From NCBI RefSeq assembly GCF_023702675.1, contig NZ_CP098478.1, positions 2,852,001 through 2,916,000 of the forward strand: a stretch of DNA of 64,000 nucleotides, given 5' to 3'. Under the pieces are notes generated by a model, which did no database searches, was not told the origin of the DNA, and was given only the letters and a program-made list of their open reading frames with translations. Positions 8,569-18,418 of the stretch are shown piece by piece. Within the stretch, counting starts at the first letter, position 1; the number at the start of each line of letters is the position of its first letter. Source of the DNA: Acinetobacter sp. C26M (GTDB lineage: Bacteria; Pseudomonadota; Gammaproteobacteria; Pseudomonadales; Moraxellaceae). The position numbers and the translations under genes are program-made.

Positions 8569-9954
8569 TCAAAGATTCGGCTGAATCTCTGTAGCAATTA
8601 CCACTTTTTTACGATACTTCAATACATAGACTAAAGCTAAACCACCCAACCACAGTGGTACCATCATCACAGCTATGCGCATATCTGGTGTCATTGCCAT
8701 AATGATCAAAATAAAACAGACAAAACTAATGGTTAAATAATTACTCCATGGACTTAAGATACTTTTAAACTTGGTTTGATGTCGCTTTAACTGCATTGCT
8801 TTATTAAATTTCAAATGTGTCACTGAAATCATCAGCCAGTTAATCACCAATGCCGCCACAACCAGCATCATAAATAGTTCGAAAGCTTTGCCAGGGATCA
8901 GATAATTAACCACTACACAAACGGCCGTAATTGAAGCCGAGACAATCGCAGCAGGTACAGGAATACCACGCGCATTCACTTTTTTTAGTATCGCAGGTGC
9001 ATTGCCTTGTTCAGCTAATCCATGCAACATGCGGCTATTACAGTAAATACAACTGTTATAAACAGAAACGGCTGCGATCAAAACCACGAAATTTAAAACG
9101 TTGGCAACGCCATTGCTATTTAAAGACTGGAAGATCAAGACAAAAGGGCTACCACCTTCTGCTACCATGTTCCATGGATAAAGACATAAGAGAATCCCGA
9201 TCGCACCGATATAAAAAATCAAAATACGGTACACAATCTGATTGACCGCCTTAGGAATCGTGGTTTCTGGTTTTTTAGTTTCTGCCGCTGCAATCCCGAT
9301 TAATTCAAGCCCACCAAAAGCAAACATAATTACAGCTAATGCCATAATAAAGCCATGCGTGCCGTGCGGGAAAAAACCACCGTGCTGCCATAAATTGGCA
9401 ATACCCGCCTGCGGACCCGCAGAACCAGAAAGCAATAAATATGCACCAAAGCCAATCATGCTTAAAATTGCAACAATCTTGATGCAGGAAAATAGAAATT
9501 CCGATTCACCAAAAAAGCGAACATTGACCAAATTGATCGCATTCAGCAAAATAAAGAATACCAAGGCTGTCAGCCATGTTGGAACATCTGGCCACCAAAA
9601 ATGGATGAAGGTTCCAATGGCACTGAGTTCAGCCATACTGACCAACACATACAGCACCCAATAATTCCAACCCGACATAAAGCCAGCCATGCGGCCCCAG
9701 TACTTATTGGCAAAATAACTAAATGAACCACTGACGGGTTCTTCAACCACCATTTCACCTAGATGACGCATGATTAAAAAAGCAATCACACCTGCAATCG
9801 CATAGCCCAATAATATAGAAGGTCCTGCCAGTTTGATGGTTTGTGAAAGCCCCAAAAATAATCCTGTACCAATCGCACCACCAAGTGCTATCAGCTGGAT
9901 ATGTCGATTGGACAATCCTTGTTTTAACTCATGTTTATTGTTTACATCCATCAC
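8569..9954 (-). CDS. aroP: Aromatic amino acid permease, AroP type (APC superfamily)
   Basis: A 461-residue inner-membrane amino acid:proton symporter with about 12 hydrophobic segments. It aligns well by eye along its whole length with E. coli AroP: LKQGLSNRHIQLIALGGAIG at the N-terminus, then HLGEMVVEEPVSGSF, ASGWNYWVLYVLV-like (here MSGWNYWVLYVLVSM), and SVYNSCIYCNSRML. That makes uptake of Phe, Tyr and Trp the best assignment within the AroP/PheP/ProY group. It follows the keto-acid decarboxylase gene on the same strand after 134 bases, so import and degradation of aromatic amino acids may be co-expressed. Confidence 0.85.
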   Translation of the reverse strand: MMDVNNKHELKQGLSNRHIQLIALGGAIGTGLFLGLSQTIKLAGPSILLGYAIAGVIAFLIMRHLGEMVVEEPVSGSFSYFANKYWGRMAGFMSGWNYWVLYVLVSMAELSAIGTFIHFWWPDVPTWLTALVFFILLNAINLVNVRFFGESEFLFSCIKIVAILSMIGFGAYLLLSGSAGPQAGIANLWQHGGFFPHGTHGFIMALAVIMFAFGGLELIGIAAAETKKPETTIPKAVNQIVYRILIFYIGAIGILLCLYPWNMVAEGGSPFVLIFQSLNSNGVANVLNFVVLIAAVSVYNSCIYCNSRMLHGLAEQGNAPAILKKVNARGIPVPAAIVSASITAVCVVVNYLIPGKAFELFMMLVVAALVINWLMISVTHLKFNKAMQLKRHQTKFKSILSPWSNYLTISFVCFILIIMAMTPDMRIAVMMVPLWLGGLALVYVLKYRKKVVIATEIQPNL

Positions 9955-10004
9955 TTTATCTCCAATGTGTGTGTCACATCCTGTACACCTTTTATACAGC
10001 GTAT

Positions 10005-10034
10005 GATTCGAAGCTCAGCATGAAGCTCCGAATC
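10005..10034 (-). other. Intercistronic hairpin between the decarboxylase gene and aroP
   Basis: On the minus strand GATTCGGAGCT and AGCTTCGAATC pair over 11 positions (one G-U) around an 8-base loop. No T run follows, so it is more likely a processing or stability structure than a terminator. Confidence 0.5.
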
Positions 10035-10088
10035 TGATCCGCTCTCTTATCAATTTATAAATTTGAAGATTTTCCAACGCCCTTCTCT

Positions 10089-11810
10089 TCAGAAGGAAAT
10101 TACTTTTTTACTGGGTAATGATTGGGAACGTTGTTTTAAGATTTCATAGCCTCGATCGCCATAATCAAAACGTGCAATCACTGACGCAAATTTTTTCAGA
10201 CTGAGGGGTGCATCCATGGCTGGTAGCTTTAATTCGATAAAGGTCAGACCATCGAACTGGTCGATACTATCCAAGGTTTGTTTAAGTTGACCTGCGGTTT
10301 CTATCACACAACTTTTATAGGCTTTCGTGCCATTAAAGACATTTGGAATTTCGGCATATTTCCAATTTTGCACATCGTTATAAGCGGCATTCTCTCCCAT
10401 GATCAAACGTTCAATGGTATAACCACCATTATTGAGTAAGAAAATAATCGGCTTGAGGTCATGACGGATAATGGTTGAAAGCTCCTGTACGGTAAGCTGA
10501 AATGAACCATCACCAATAAATAAGATTTGGCGGCGTTCAGGTGCAGCCAACAAACTACCAAGTAATGCTGGCAAGGTATAACCAATCGAGCCCCACAGTG
10601 GTTGTGCAATATATTTAGCGGTTGCAGGTAGCTTTAAACCGGCCAAAGCAGAATTAGATGTTCCAACTTCACCAATAATCACATCATCTTCTTTTAGAAA
10701 ACCTGAAATAGCATTCCACAAAACATCCTGACTCAATGCTTGCTGTTCAGGAACATCTACAATCGTCGAAGGCTGTTTTTCCAACATTGGCTTGCTTAAC
10801 TTACGTGGTGCAACCTTCTTATTCAGTTCCACCAACAATTGCCCAATTTCAATACCTAGAAAATCCTGTCCAAAAATCGTTAATGCATACGGTTTAATTT
10901 CAATGTAATTTTCAGTGGCAATTTGATGGGTAAATACACCTGTCCCCACATCGGTAAAACGCACACCGATGCCAATCAGGCAGTCCGATTGCTCAATGGT
11001 ACTGCGGACATGTGGCTGGCTTGCTCCACCGACATAAGTTCCCACATAACGCGGTGAACCCTCATCCATAATATTTTTAGCGGTCAGCATACTGGCAAAA
11101 GGAATCGAACATTTTTTGGATAAATCATCCAGTAGCGAGGTAATCCCAAAAACAGAGGCTTCATTATCAATCAGCAGCGCTGGCTGCTTGGCTTGCGCAA
11201 TCACCTCACACAGTTTAGTGACTGCGCTTTGTAACAGCTCTGGCTCAACCCTTGGATAAGATAAATCGAGTGAACGATCTGTCACTTCAATTTTGACGTG
11301 AGTAATATCCGATGCCAACTGGATATGTACAGGTCGACGTTCAAGGAAACATTGACGTAACACACGGTCAATTTCAGAGGCGGCATTGGCTGGTGTTAAA
11401 CGGGTCTGTGCAACCGTGAACTCTTTCATGCAGTTCATGATGTTGTCGTAGTTACCATCGACCAGAGTGTGATGAACTAGAGTTCCTTTCTGAACTACAT
11501 GTAAAGGTGGAATCCCTGAAATATGCACCACTGGCACATTCTCAGCATAAGCACCTGCAATACCATTAATCGCACTTAAATCACCGACCCCATAGGTCGT
11601 TGTCAAAGCAGCAAAACCGTTGATTCGTGCATAACCGTCAGCAGCATAAGCCGCATTTAATTCATTACAATTACCAATAAATTCGAGTTGGGCATCCGCC
11701 TCAACTTGTTCGAGATAAGAAAGGTTAAAATCACCAGGTACACCAAACAGATGTTGGATACCCATTTGTTTTAGACGAAGATTTAAAAAGTCACCGATTT
11801 CTATGAACAT
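10089..11810 (-). CDS. Thiamine-diphosphate keto-acid decarboxylase (indole/phenylpyruvate type)
   Basis: A 573-residue member of the pyruvate/indolepyruvate decarboxylase family. The TPP-activating glutamate is Glu50 (CNELNAAYAADGYAR). The paired active-site histidines are 113-114 (GTLVHHTLVDGN). The TPP/Mg motif runs from GDG at 433-435 to NN at 460-461. The ATG at 11808-11810 has AGGA about 9 bases upstream and is preferred to a TTG six codons earlier. Known members convert indolepyruvate or phenylpyruvate to the aldehyde and CO2. Neighbours (aroP, Lrp-type regulator, aldehyde dehydrogenase) fit an Ehrlich-like route for aromatic amino acids, possibly giving indoleacetate or phenylacetate. 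Substrate preference is not readable from sequence. Confidence 0.85.
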   Translation of the reverse strand: MFIEIGDFLNLRLKQMGIQHLFGVPGDFNLSYLEQVEADAQLEFIGNCNELNAAYAADGYARINGFAALTTTYGVGDLSAINGIAGAYAENVPVVHISGIPPLHVVQKGTLVHHTLVDGNYDNIMNCMKEFTVAQTRLTPANAASEIDRVLRQCFLERRPVHIQLASDITHVKIEVTDRSLDLSYPRVEPELLQSAVTKLCEVIAQAKQPALLIDNEASVFGITSLLDDLSKKCSIPFASMLTAKNIMDEGSPRYVGTYVGGASQPHVRSTIEQSDCLIGIGVRFTDVGTGVFTHQIATENYIEIKPYALTIFGQDFLGIEIGQLLVELNKKVAPRKLSKPMLEKQPSTIVDVPEQQALSQDVLWNAISGFLKEDDVIIGEVGTSNSALAGLKLPATAKYIAQPLWGSIGYTLPALLGSLLAAPERRQILFIGDGSFQLTVQELSTIIRHDLKPIIFLLNNGGYTIERLIMGENAAYNDVQNWKYAEIPNVFNGTKAYKSCVIETAGQLKQTLDSIDQFDGLTFIELKLPAMDAPLSLKKFASVIARFDYGDRGYEILKQRSQSLPSKKVISF

Positions 11811-11909
11811 TGCTCTACATCCTTTCAAGTCAATTTTTTATTCCATAGAAAAATAATATTTCATCTACCTATTAAATTTCGTGCATAATAAAAACGCATT
11901 TTAATAAAA

Positions 11910-11926
11910 ATACAATATTTGTGTAT
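11910..11926. promoter_or_regulatory. Candidate Lrp-type operator in the divergent promoter
   Basis: ATACA and TGTAT are inverted around a 7-base AT-rich centre, within the 135-base gap between the decarboxylase gene and the divergent regulator gene. Lrp/AsnC proteins bind AT-rich imperfect dyads of about this size. Confidence 0.4.
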
Positions 11927-11945
11927 CATAAAAGGATTTTATGCA

Positions 11946-12431
11946 ATGGATAAGTTCGACTGGCAAATCATTCAGGCCCTACAAAAGAATGGACGGCTCA
12001 CCAATCAGGAAGTTGGAGATTTAATCGGTTTATCGGCCTCACAATGTTCAAGAAGACGACAGTTACTGGAGCAAAAAGGCGTGATCTTGGGTTATGCTGC
12101 CCGCATCCACCAACAAGCTTTAGGCTTGGAGGTTACCGCGATGATCCACATTAACTTACGTATTCACGAGGCAAAGTCACAACAGGCCTTTCAGGACTTA
12201 ATTGAAGCTGAGGATAATATTCAAGATGCTTTTTCAATCAGTGGCGATGCAGATTTTATCCTAAAAGTCGTCGCAGAAAATTTGGAACAACTTTCCCAAT
12301 TTGTGACAGAACGGCTGCTTTCTTATGGATTTATTGGGCATATAAAATCTTACATCGTGTTAAAAAAAATCAAAGAACAGAATCACTTCATCAGCAAACC
12401 CAAGGGTCACAGCTACCATCCAGCCACTTAA
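11946..12431 (+). CDS. Lrp/AsnC-family transcriptional regulator
   Basis: 161 residues. An N-terminal winged-helix (KFDWQIIQALQKNGRLTNQE, with recognition region LIGLSASQCSRRRQLLE) is followed by a RAM/AsnC ligand domain containing the expected ISGDADFILKV motif. The ATG at 11946 has AAAGGA 9 bases upstream; a GTG at 11919 would prepend an unlikely MCIIKGFYA. The gene is divergent from the aromatic keto-acid decarboxylase and close to aroP and an aldehyde dehydrogenase gene. It most likely senses an aromatic amino acid and controls this block, like other local Lrp-type activators. That role is inference from position. Confidence 0.88.
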   Translation: MDKFDWQIIQALQKNGRLTNQEVGDLIGLSASQCSRRRQLLEQKGVILGYAARIHQQALGLEVTAMIHINLRIHEAKSQQAFQDLIEAEDNIQDAFSISGDADFILKVVAENLEQLSQFVTERLLSYGFIGHIKSYIVLKKIKEQNHFISKPKGHSYHPAT

Positions 12432-12466
12432 ACCTAGTTTTAAGCAGCACCATGCATAAAAAGAAA

Positions 12467-12489
12467 AAGGCGGATATTAGATCCGCCTT
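12467..12489 (-). terminator. Terminator of the aldehyde dehydrogenase gene
   Basis: AAGGCGGAT, loop ATTAG and ATCCGCCTT form a 9-bp perfect stem. On the minus strand it is followed by TTTCTTTTT. It lies between convergent genes; in the plus direction the T tract is poor. Confidence 0.8.
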
Positions 12490-12503
12490 AAAAATATGAA
12501 GGT

Positions 12504-13934
12504 TTAAGTTTTATTGATATGCACAGTTTGTCCAACGGTATTCTCTAGCAAACCTTCCATACCAAACTCAGCACCAACGCCTGACATTTTCCAACCGCCA
12601 AACGGTGCATGTGGAACAATCTCTGCATGGGTATTGACCCATGCCGTACCACATTGTAATTGAGCAGCGTAGAACTGTGCGGCTTTTAAATCAGAAGACC
12701 AGATTGAACCGCCTAATCCAAATTCACTGGCATTGGCCCGTGCAATTGCATCATCAATATCACGATATTTTAGAATTGGTAACACTGGACCAAACTGCTC
12801 CTCTTGTACCACTCGGCAACTTTCATCCAGTCCAGTTAAAATCGTTGGTGCAATAAAATAGCCTTGCTCAGGTACCATCTGATCACCTGACAATGCCTTG
12901 GCGCCTTGCGCAAGCGCATCGGCAATTAAAGCTTTTACTTTCTGATATTGCAGCTGATTTTGCACAGGACCAAATGTAGTCTCTGCAGCCATGCCATCTC
13001 CAACATTTTGGGCATTGGCAATATCAGCCAACTTTTGTGCTAGCACGTCATATTGGCTTTCGTGCACATATAAGCGTTTTAATGCAGCGCAGGTTTGTCC
13101 AGCATTTAGAAATGCCACATTAAATATTCGCTTGGCTATTTGATCTAGATCGGCATCAGGTAAAACAATCCCCGCATCATTACCACCTAATTCTAGGGTC
13201 AAATGTTTTAAGGTTTTTACCGCACCCGACATAATGTGCTGACCTGTTTTGGTCGAACCTGTAAAAACCACCTTTGCGATATCGGGGTGACTCGATAATG
13301 CCTCACCAATTTCACCATTACCGACAACAATCGAAATTACACCCGCTGGGACTTCTTGCTGAATGATTTCACAGAGTTTTAAAGTCGCTAAGGGGGTAAA
13401 TTCAGATGGTTTATTAATCACCACATTACCTGCACGTAAGGCAGGCATGATATGCCACACCGCAATCATCAAAGGCCAGTTCCACGGTGTAATCGACGCC
13501 ACCACACCTAAAGGCTGATAATGACGTTCAATCCGTTTCTGTTCACTGTCTTCAATAATATTAACTGGCATTTCTAAACTTGCGGTATAACGTGTCCAGC
13601 CAATCGCACCCTGCACTTCCATTTGTGCCAATGCCAATGGTTTGCCTTGCTCAAGTACAATCAACTCTGCCAAAGTTTCGGCATGTTGTTCAATCCCATC
13701 CGCAATCTTATTCAGTATGCTTTTGCGTTCCTCATGAGAACTGCGTTGCCAGCTTCCAAAAGCTTGCTTTGCTGCATCGATTGCTTGATTCACCTGTGCA
13801 ATCGATGCCTGTGCACATTTTGCTGCAACGGCAGCTGTTGCAGGATTGATAATCTCAAGTTCGCCTGCTTCACCGAGACAAGATTGACCGTTAATAATAA
13901 GTTTAAATTGGTTTTGCATATTCAAGTGTTGCAT
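12504..13934 (-). CDS. NAD(P)-dependent aldehyde dehydrogenase
   Basis: A 476-residue ALDH-superfamily enzyme that oxidises an aldehyde to the acid. The catalytic cysteine is Cys282 (NAGQTCAALKR). The general base is Glu248 (LTLELGGNDAG), and Asn152 lies in TPWNWPLM. The cofactor-loop motif is VVFTGSTKTGQ. AAGGA lies 7 bases before the ATG at 13934. Its neighbours, the keto-acid decarboxylase and AroP, suggest that phenylacetaldehyde or indole-acetaldehyde is a natural substrate. The family is too broad to prove that from sequence. It is divergent from the Rieske oxygenase gene across a dyad-rich 407-base region. Confidence 0.88.
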   Translation of the reverse strand: MQHLNMQNQFKLIINGQSCLGEAGELEIINPATAAVAAKCAQASIAQVNQAIDAAKQAFGSWQRSSHEERKSILNKIADGIEQHAETLAELIVLEQGKPLALAQMEVQGAIGWTRYTASLEMPVNIIEDSEQKRIERHYQPLGVVASITPWNWPLMIAVWHIMPALRAGNVVINKPSEFTPLATLKLCEIIQQEVPAGVISIVVGNGEIGEALSSHPDIAKVVFTGSTKTGQHIMSGAVKTLKHLTLELGGNDAGIVLPDADLDQIAKRIFNVAFLNAGQTCAALKRLYVHESQYDVLAQKLADIANAQNVGDGMAAETTFGPVQNQLQYQKVKALIADALAQGAKALSGDQMVPEQGYFIAPTILTGLDESCRVVQEEQFGPVLPILKYRDIDDAIARANASEFGLGGSIWSSDLKAAQFYAAQLQCGTAWVNTHAEIVPHAPFGGWKMSGVGAEFGMEGLLENTVGQTVHINKT

Positions 13935-14341
13935 GCCTTGTTCCTTCTATTCATTGTAATCATGATGTTTTGCCTGATCCGAGCTCAGCTCTAGGTCAAG
14001 TGCAAAAGTGATGACATCTATCCATCAAAATATTGAGCATCTATCACTACAATATGGAATTTGTGCATCACAGTTTATGCATAATTATTTCTGGTTTAGA
14101 TTAAAAATGCACAGTTTGTGCAGAACAGCGACAATTTTCTACCTTGCCATCATAAAAAACCATCGTACACGCTCTAGACATGATCCATGTATACAGCAAG
14201 TCAAAGGCACGCCCTTCTACAATCCCGTCTGATCTCCAAACATCACATCAAAAATTTTAGCTCTGCTTTAGTGTTCTAAAAGTTACGACACTTCATTCAA
14301 TTAATTGAAATTTCTTAGAACGGCAAGCTTCGTTATATTCA
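13935..14341. promoter_or_regulatory. Divergent promoter region with two related dyads
   Basis: No convincing gene lies in these 407 bases. TGCAT (14064-14068) and ATGCA (14077-14081) flank CACAGTTT. Downstream, TGCACA GTT TGTGCA (14108-14122) is a perfect dyad sharing the CACAGTTT core. Two related sites 44 bases apart between divergent genes look like operators, plausibly for the nearby Lrp-type regulator. Confidence 0.5.
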
Positions 14342-15424
14342 ATGCAAATGAGTCCGAAGATAAAAAAGATGAACAGCAAAGTAATCGCAAGCTTTAATCC
14401 TATAGATTTACCCGTACATATGACTTTTTCAGAGCATGATTGGCAGCTGCTTGCTCAACACTGGTACCCGATTGCGCTCGCCCGTGAGATTTCAGAACAA
14501 CCAACAGCAGCCACATTGTTAGATATGCCATTGGTCATCTATAAAATGGGAGATGAACTGATTGTTGCAAAAGATGTTTGCCCACATCGTGGTGTCCCCC
14601 TCAGCTTAGGCCGTCATGATGGTCAAGGCATTGTGTGCCGTTATCATGGATTACGCTTTGGACTTGAGGGTAAATGCAACCGTATTCCAGCGCATCCACA
14701 GCATAAAATATCTGATCGCTTTCATTTGAAAACCTATGCTGCCACTGAAAAATATGGATTAATCTGGTGTTGTCTAACAGCTCGCCCTGATGATAAACCT
14801 GTTATTCCTGACATGCCGTACTGGGATCATTCAGACTACCAGCAACTGGTGTGTCCTTTTGTAGATTTGAATTGTTTTGCTGGTCGACAACTGGAAGGGT
14901 TTATTGATGTCGCCCATTTTGCTTGGGTGCATCCCGATACCTTTGGCGATCCTGATGATGTTGAAGTGCCAGACTATAGCACCACAGAAACCAGTTATGG
15001 ATTCAATGCGGATTATATCAGCAGCGTTGGACGCTATCCGATTGGTGCAGAGCAACGTGGGCAAAACAATTTCAACTGGCTCAGACATTTTGAAATCAGC
15101 CTACCTTTTACAGCAACGCTCACCATTCATTTTCCGAATCAAAGCAAACAGGTGATCATGAATGCGGCCTCTCCAATAAGCGCGCGAAAAACTCGCCTGT
15201 TTGCACCAATCTGCCGTAATTATGATAAAGATTTACCTGTTGAGGATGCTTATGCATTCAATTTACAAATTTTTGAAGAAGATCGCCTAATTGTCGAAAC
15301 ACAAAAACCTGAATATCTTCCCCTAGATTTATCGATGGAAGCACATTTTCCAGCAGACCGTAGCTCAAGTATGTATCGTCGACTCCTAAGAAAAATGGGA
15401 TTCAATCCTATTTTTGCCGCCTAG
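14342..15424 (+). CDS. Rieske [2Fe-2S] aromatic-ring hydroxylating oxygenase, alpha subunit
   Basis: A 360-residue non-heme iron oxygenase of the VanA-like class. The Rieske cluster ligands are Cys80/His82 (CPHRG) and Cys99/His102 (CRYHG). The mononuclear iron site is visible as EGFIDVAHFAWVH with Asp189, His192 and His197. Such enzymes hydroxylate or demethylate aromatic or alicyclic substrates and need a separate reductase; none is adjacent. A second ATG ten codons in (14369) follows a purine-rich GAAGATAAAAAAG and may be the real start. The substrate is unknown. Its divergent pairing with the aldehyde dehydrogenase hints at aromatic catabolism. Confidence 0.8.
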   Translation: MQMSPKIKKMNSKVIASFNPIDLPVHMTFSEHDWQLLAQHWYPIALAREISEQPTAATLLDMPLVIYKMGDELIVAKDVCPHRGVPLSLGRHDGQGIVCRYHGLRFGLEGKCNRIPAHPQHKISDRFHLKTYAATEKYGLIWCCLTARPDDKPVIPDMPYWDHSDYQQLVCPFVDLNCFAGRQLEGFIDVAHFAWVHPDTFGDPDDVEVPDYSTTETSYGFNADYISSVGRYPIGAEQRGQNNFNWLRHFEISLPFTATLTIHFPNQSKQVIMNAASPISARKTRLFAPICRNYDKDLPVEDAYAFNLQIFEEDRLIVETQKPEYLPLDLSMEAHFPADRSSSMYRRLLRKMGFNPIFAA

Positions 15425-15455
15425 CTGATTTATATATTCAATTCCAAGAGGCAAT

Positions 15456-15485
15456 AAAAAAGAGGTCTATTCAGACCTCTTTTTT
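15456..15485. terminator. Bidirectional terminator between oxygenase and ddc
   Basis: AAAAAAGAGGTC, a 6-base loop and GACCTCTTTTTT form a 12-bp perfect stem between two convergent genes, with T tracts on both strands. Confidence 0.9.
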
Positions 15486-15511
15486 ATTTTAATGGTTGTG
15501 CCAGATTGAAA

Positions 15512-17044
15512 TTAATCAATCGCTGGAACATATGTTCCAGCAGCAATTGCATCTTTAATACGATCAGCTTCTGCCAACACAAGTGCAAGCAGATTTTGAA
15601 CGTTTTCAAGCGTTGCAACTGGGCTTAAAGTAGTCATCTTCAATGATTGAACATTACCCACTTTAGTTACACCAATATTCGCTTCACCACGAGCAAACAA
15701 TTCATCTGCCACGTTTTGGTTCAAGCTATCGATAAATTCAGCAGGATAAGCTTCTGGTACGACACGGAACAGGACTGAAGCGAATTGTGGTTCAACCAAC
15801 AATTCAAGACCCGCTGTTGCTTTAATATAATCTGCAACTTCACGTGTTAATTTCACACCATGATCAATCATTGAACCATAAAGCTCTTCGCCTAATGCTT
15901 CAACCGTCATCCATAATTTCAATGCATCAAAACGACGGGTCGTTTGTAATGATTTAGACACAAGGTTAGGTACACCATGTTCTTCATCATAAGCAGAGTT
16001 TAAATATTCTGCTTCATAATGCATAAAGCGATAGTTTGCTTCGTCTTTCAACAAGAAAGCGCCACAGCTAATGCTTTGGAAATAATGTTTATGGAAATCA
16101 AGCGTGATTGAGTCTGATAATTCAATTCCATCCAACATTGCGCGATGGTCATTTGAAAGAATCAGTGCGCCACCCCAAGCTGCATCAATATGCATCCATG
16201 AACCATACTTCGTGGTAATTTCACGGATTTTCTTAAGTGGATCAATAGCACCAGCATCCGTCGTACCCGCTGTTGCAACAACACACGCGACGATTTTGCC
16301 TTCTGACTGAAGATGCGCCATGGTTTTTTCCAGTGCATCAACATCCATCTGTGCATTTTCATTCACAGGAACAGTGACAACAGACTGGAAGCCCATGCCC
16401 ATCATTGCCATATTCTTTTGCACAGAGAAGTGTGCGTTTTCAGAACAAATGACTTTGACGTTTTTCATTGCTTCTGCTGGGATACCATCACGCTGAACCG
16501 ACCATGGCTTGCCATTTTCGTCTTTCCAGTTTTTCGAGATACACCAGTCACGTGCCAGCAATACACCCATCAAGTTTGATTGTGTACCACCAGATGTGAA
16601 CACACCTGCTTGACCTGCACCATAGCCCACTTTTTGGCGAAGCCAATCAATGAGTTGAACTTCCATCAAAGAACCCGCTGGGCTTTGGTCCCATGAGTCC
16701 ATCGATTGGTTGGTTGCATTGATCAACACTTCCGCAATCTGGCTCATCACCATGGTTGGGCAGTGTAAGTGTGCAAGTGAATGCGGGTGATGTACTTTTA
16801 AGCTTTTGTTGAGGAAAAGCTCAACCATACGTTGTAATGATTGCTGTACACCTAGACCTTCTTTTGAAGGTGCAAAAGAGATTGCTTCGCGCAAATCTTT
16901 AATGCTACCACCAGTGTACATTTTATCATTTTGCAACCATGCTGAAACGGCATTTACCGCCTCGCCCATTGCTGACTGATAGTCAGCAATAGATTGAGCA
17001 TCATTGCAGAGTAACGCTTTACGATGTTCTGCAAAATCAACCAT
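15512..17044 (-). CDS. ddc: L-2,4-diaminobutyrate decarboxylase
   Basis: A 510-residue PLP-dependent group II decarboxylase that converts 2,4-diaminobutyrate to 1,3-diaminopropane and CO2. The PLP lysine is Lys319 in [13 protein letters not shown]; the ring-stacking/aspartate region is HIDAAWGGA at 285-293; [10 protein letters not shown] near 151-160 is typical. The start lies three bases after the stop of the aminotransferase gene, so the pair is one transcript. From published work on Acinetobacter, the dat-ddc pathway makes 1,3-diaminopropane, which is needed for surface-associated motility in A. baumannii. Confidence 0.93.
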   Translation of the reverse strand: MVDFAEHRKALLCNDAQSIADYQSAMGEAVNAVSAWLQNDKMYTGGSIKDLREAISFAPSKEGLGVQQSLQRMVELFLNKSLKVHHPHSLAHLHCPTMVMSQIAEVLINATNQSMDSWDQSPAGSLMEVQLIDWLRQKVGYGAGQAGVFTSGGTQSNLMGVLLARDWCISKNWKDENGKPWSVQRDGIPAEAMKNVKVICSENAHFSVQKNMAMMGMGFQSVVTVPVNENAQMDVDALEKTMAHLQSEGKIVACVVATAGTTDAGAIDPLKKIREITTKYGSWMHIDAAWGGALILSNDHRAMLDGIELSDSITLDFHKHYFQSISCGAFLLKDEANYRFMHYEAEYLNSAYDEEHGVPNLVSKSLQTTRRFDALKLWMTVEALGEELYGSMIDHGVKLTREVADYIKATAGLELLVEPQFASVLFRVVPEAYPAEFIDSLNQNVADELFARGEANIGVTKVGNVQSLKMTTLSPVATLENVQNLLALVLAEADRIKDAIAAGTYVPAID

Positions 17045-17047
17045 GAA

Positions 17048-18418
17048 TTAGCCTCGTACTGCTTTTAATGCTTCAGCAACAGCTTTCTTGAAGCGAGCAA
17101 CCGCCTCTACGCACTCTTCTTGATTGATAATCAACGGGCAAAGTAAACGAATTACAGTACCGTTACGGCCGCCTTTTTCAAGCAATAATTTATTGTTGAA
17201 ACAAGCAGTCTGGATTGCAGCAGCCAATTGAGCATCAGCTGGTAATGAACCCATATGGTCCGCAGGTTTACGCTCATCAACGATCTCAACACCGATCATC
17301 AAACCACGACCACGTACGTTACCAATACATGGGAATTCTTGTGCAAGTTTCTTGAACTCTGCTTGTAAGAAATCACCACGCTCTTGCGCATTTTGAGCAA
17401 GGTTTTGTTCTTTGATCACTTGAAGTGATGCTAAACCTGTACCCATCGCAAGTTGGTTACCACGGAAAGTACCCGTGTGACCTGCAGGCTGCCAAGCATC
17501 AAACTTACGTTTAATACCCAATACTGCAAGTGGTAAACTACCACCTACCGCTTTAGACATCACCACCACATCAGGCTCGATTCCTGCATGTTCAAAGGCA
17601 AACATTTTACCTGAACGTGCAAAACCAGCTTGAACTTCGTCCAAGATTAAAACGATGTTGTGCTTTTCAGTCACTTCACGGATTTTTTGCAACCATTTTA
17701 CTGGCGCAGTAACAACACCACCTTCACCTTGAATCGCTTCAAGGATCACAGCTGCAGGCTTAGTTACACCACTTTCAACATCTTCAATGAAGTTTTCAAA
17801 GAAGTAAGTTAAAGCGTCAACACCTGCTTCCCCACCTAAACCAAGTGGGCAACGATATTCATGTGGGTATGGCATAAACTGTACGCCTGGCATTAAGCCA
17901 TTGACCGCGTTCTTCGCTGACAAGTTTCCTGTCATTGCAAGCGCGCCGTGCGTCATACCATGGTAGCCACCAGAGAAACTAATCACTGTGCTACGACCCG
18001 TATAAGTTTTCGCTAATTTAATCGCTGCTTCTGTACCATCTGCACCAGATGGACCACAGAACTGTAGGCAATATTCTTCTTGACCGCCTGGCAAATAAGC
18101 CAAAAGCGCTTCAGTAAACGCATCTTTTAAAGGAGTCGTTAAGTCTAAAGTATGCAATGGCAAACCACTTGCCAATGTGTCTTGAATACTTTGAATCACC
18201 GCAGGATGATTATGGCCCAAAGCCAATGTTCCTGCCCCAGCTAAACAATCAAGGTACTCTGTACCTTCAACATCAGTAACCCAACAGCCTTGTGCTTTTG
18301 CTATCGCTAACGGTAATTTACGTGGATAACTACGAACATTCGATTCCATCTGACTTTGGCGAGTCAGATAATATTCGTTAGTTGCATTAGCGGCAGGATT
18401 TACGGAAGTAACGCTCAT
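17048..18418 (-). CDS. dat: Diaminobutyrate--2-oxoglutarate aminotransferase
   Basis: A 456-residue class III PLP aminotransferase. It makes L-2,4-diaminobutyrate from aspartate semialdehyde with glutamate as amino donor. The PLP lysine is Lys289 ([10 protein letters not shown]); the cofactor aspartate lies in [13 protein letters not shown]; the family motif [12 protein letters not shown] is at 148-158. It is first gene of the dat-ddc operon. The substrate assignment depends mainly on its tight linkage to ddc and on the length and motif match to known Dat proteins. Confidence 0.93.
   Translation of the reverse strand: MSVTSVNPAANATNEYYLTRQSQMESNVRSYPRKLPLAIAKAQGCWVTDVEGTEYLDCLAGAGTLALGHNHPAVIQSIQDTLASGLPLHTLDLTTPLKDAFTEALLAYLPGGQEEYCLQFCGPSGADGTEAAIKLAKTYTGRSTVISFSGGYHGMTHGALAMTGNLSAKNAVNGLMPGVQFMPYPHEYRCPLGLGGEAGVDALTYFFENFIEDVESGVTKPAAVILEAIQGEGGVVTAPVKWLQKIREVTEKHNIVLILDEVQAGFARSGKMFAFEHAGIEPDVVVMSKAVGGSLPLAVLGIKRKFDAWQPAGHTGTFRGNQLAMGTGLASLQVIKEQNLAQNAQERGDFLQAEFKKLAQEFPCIGNVRGRGLMIGVEIVDERKPADHMGSLPADAQLAAAIQTACFNNKLLLEKGGRNGTVIRLLCPLIINQEECVEAVARFKKAVAEALKAVRG

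Noticed and set aside
14008..14232. 74-codon plus-strand frame between the aldehyde dehydrogenase and oxygenase genes
   Set aside because: Composition is not protein-like (Cys, His and Phe scattered), there is no ribosome site, and the dyads of the divergent promoter fall inside it.
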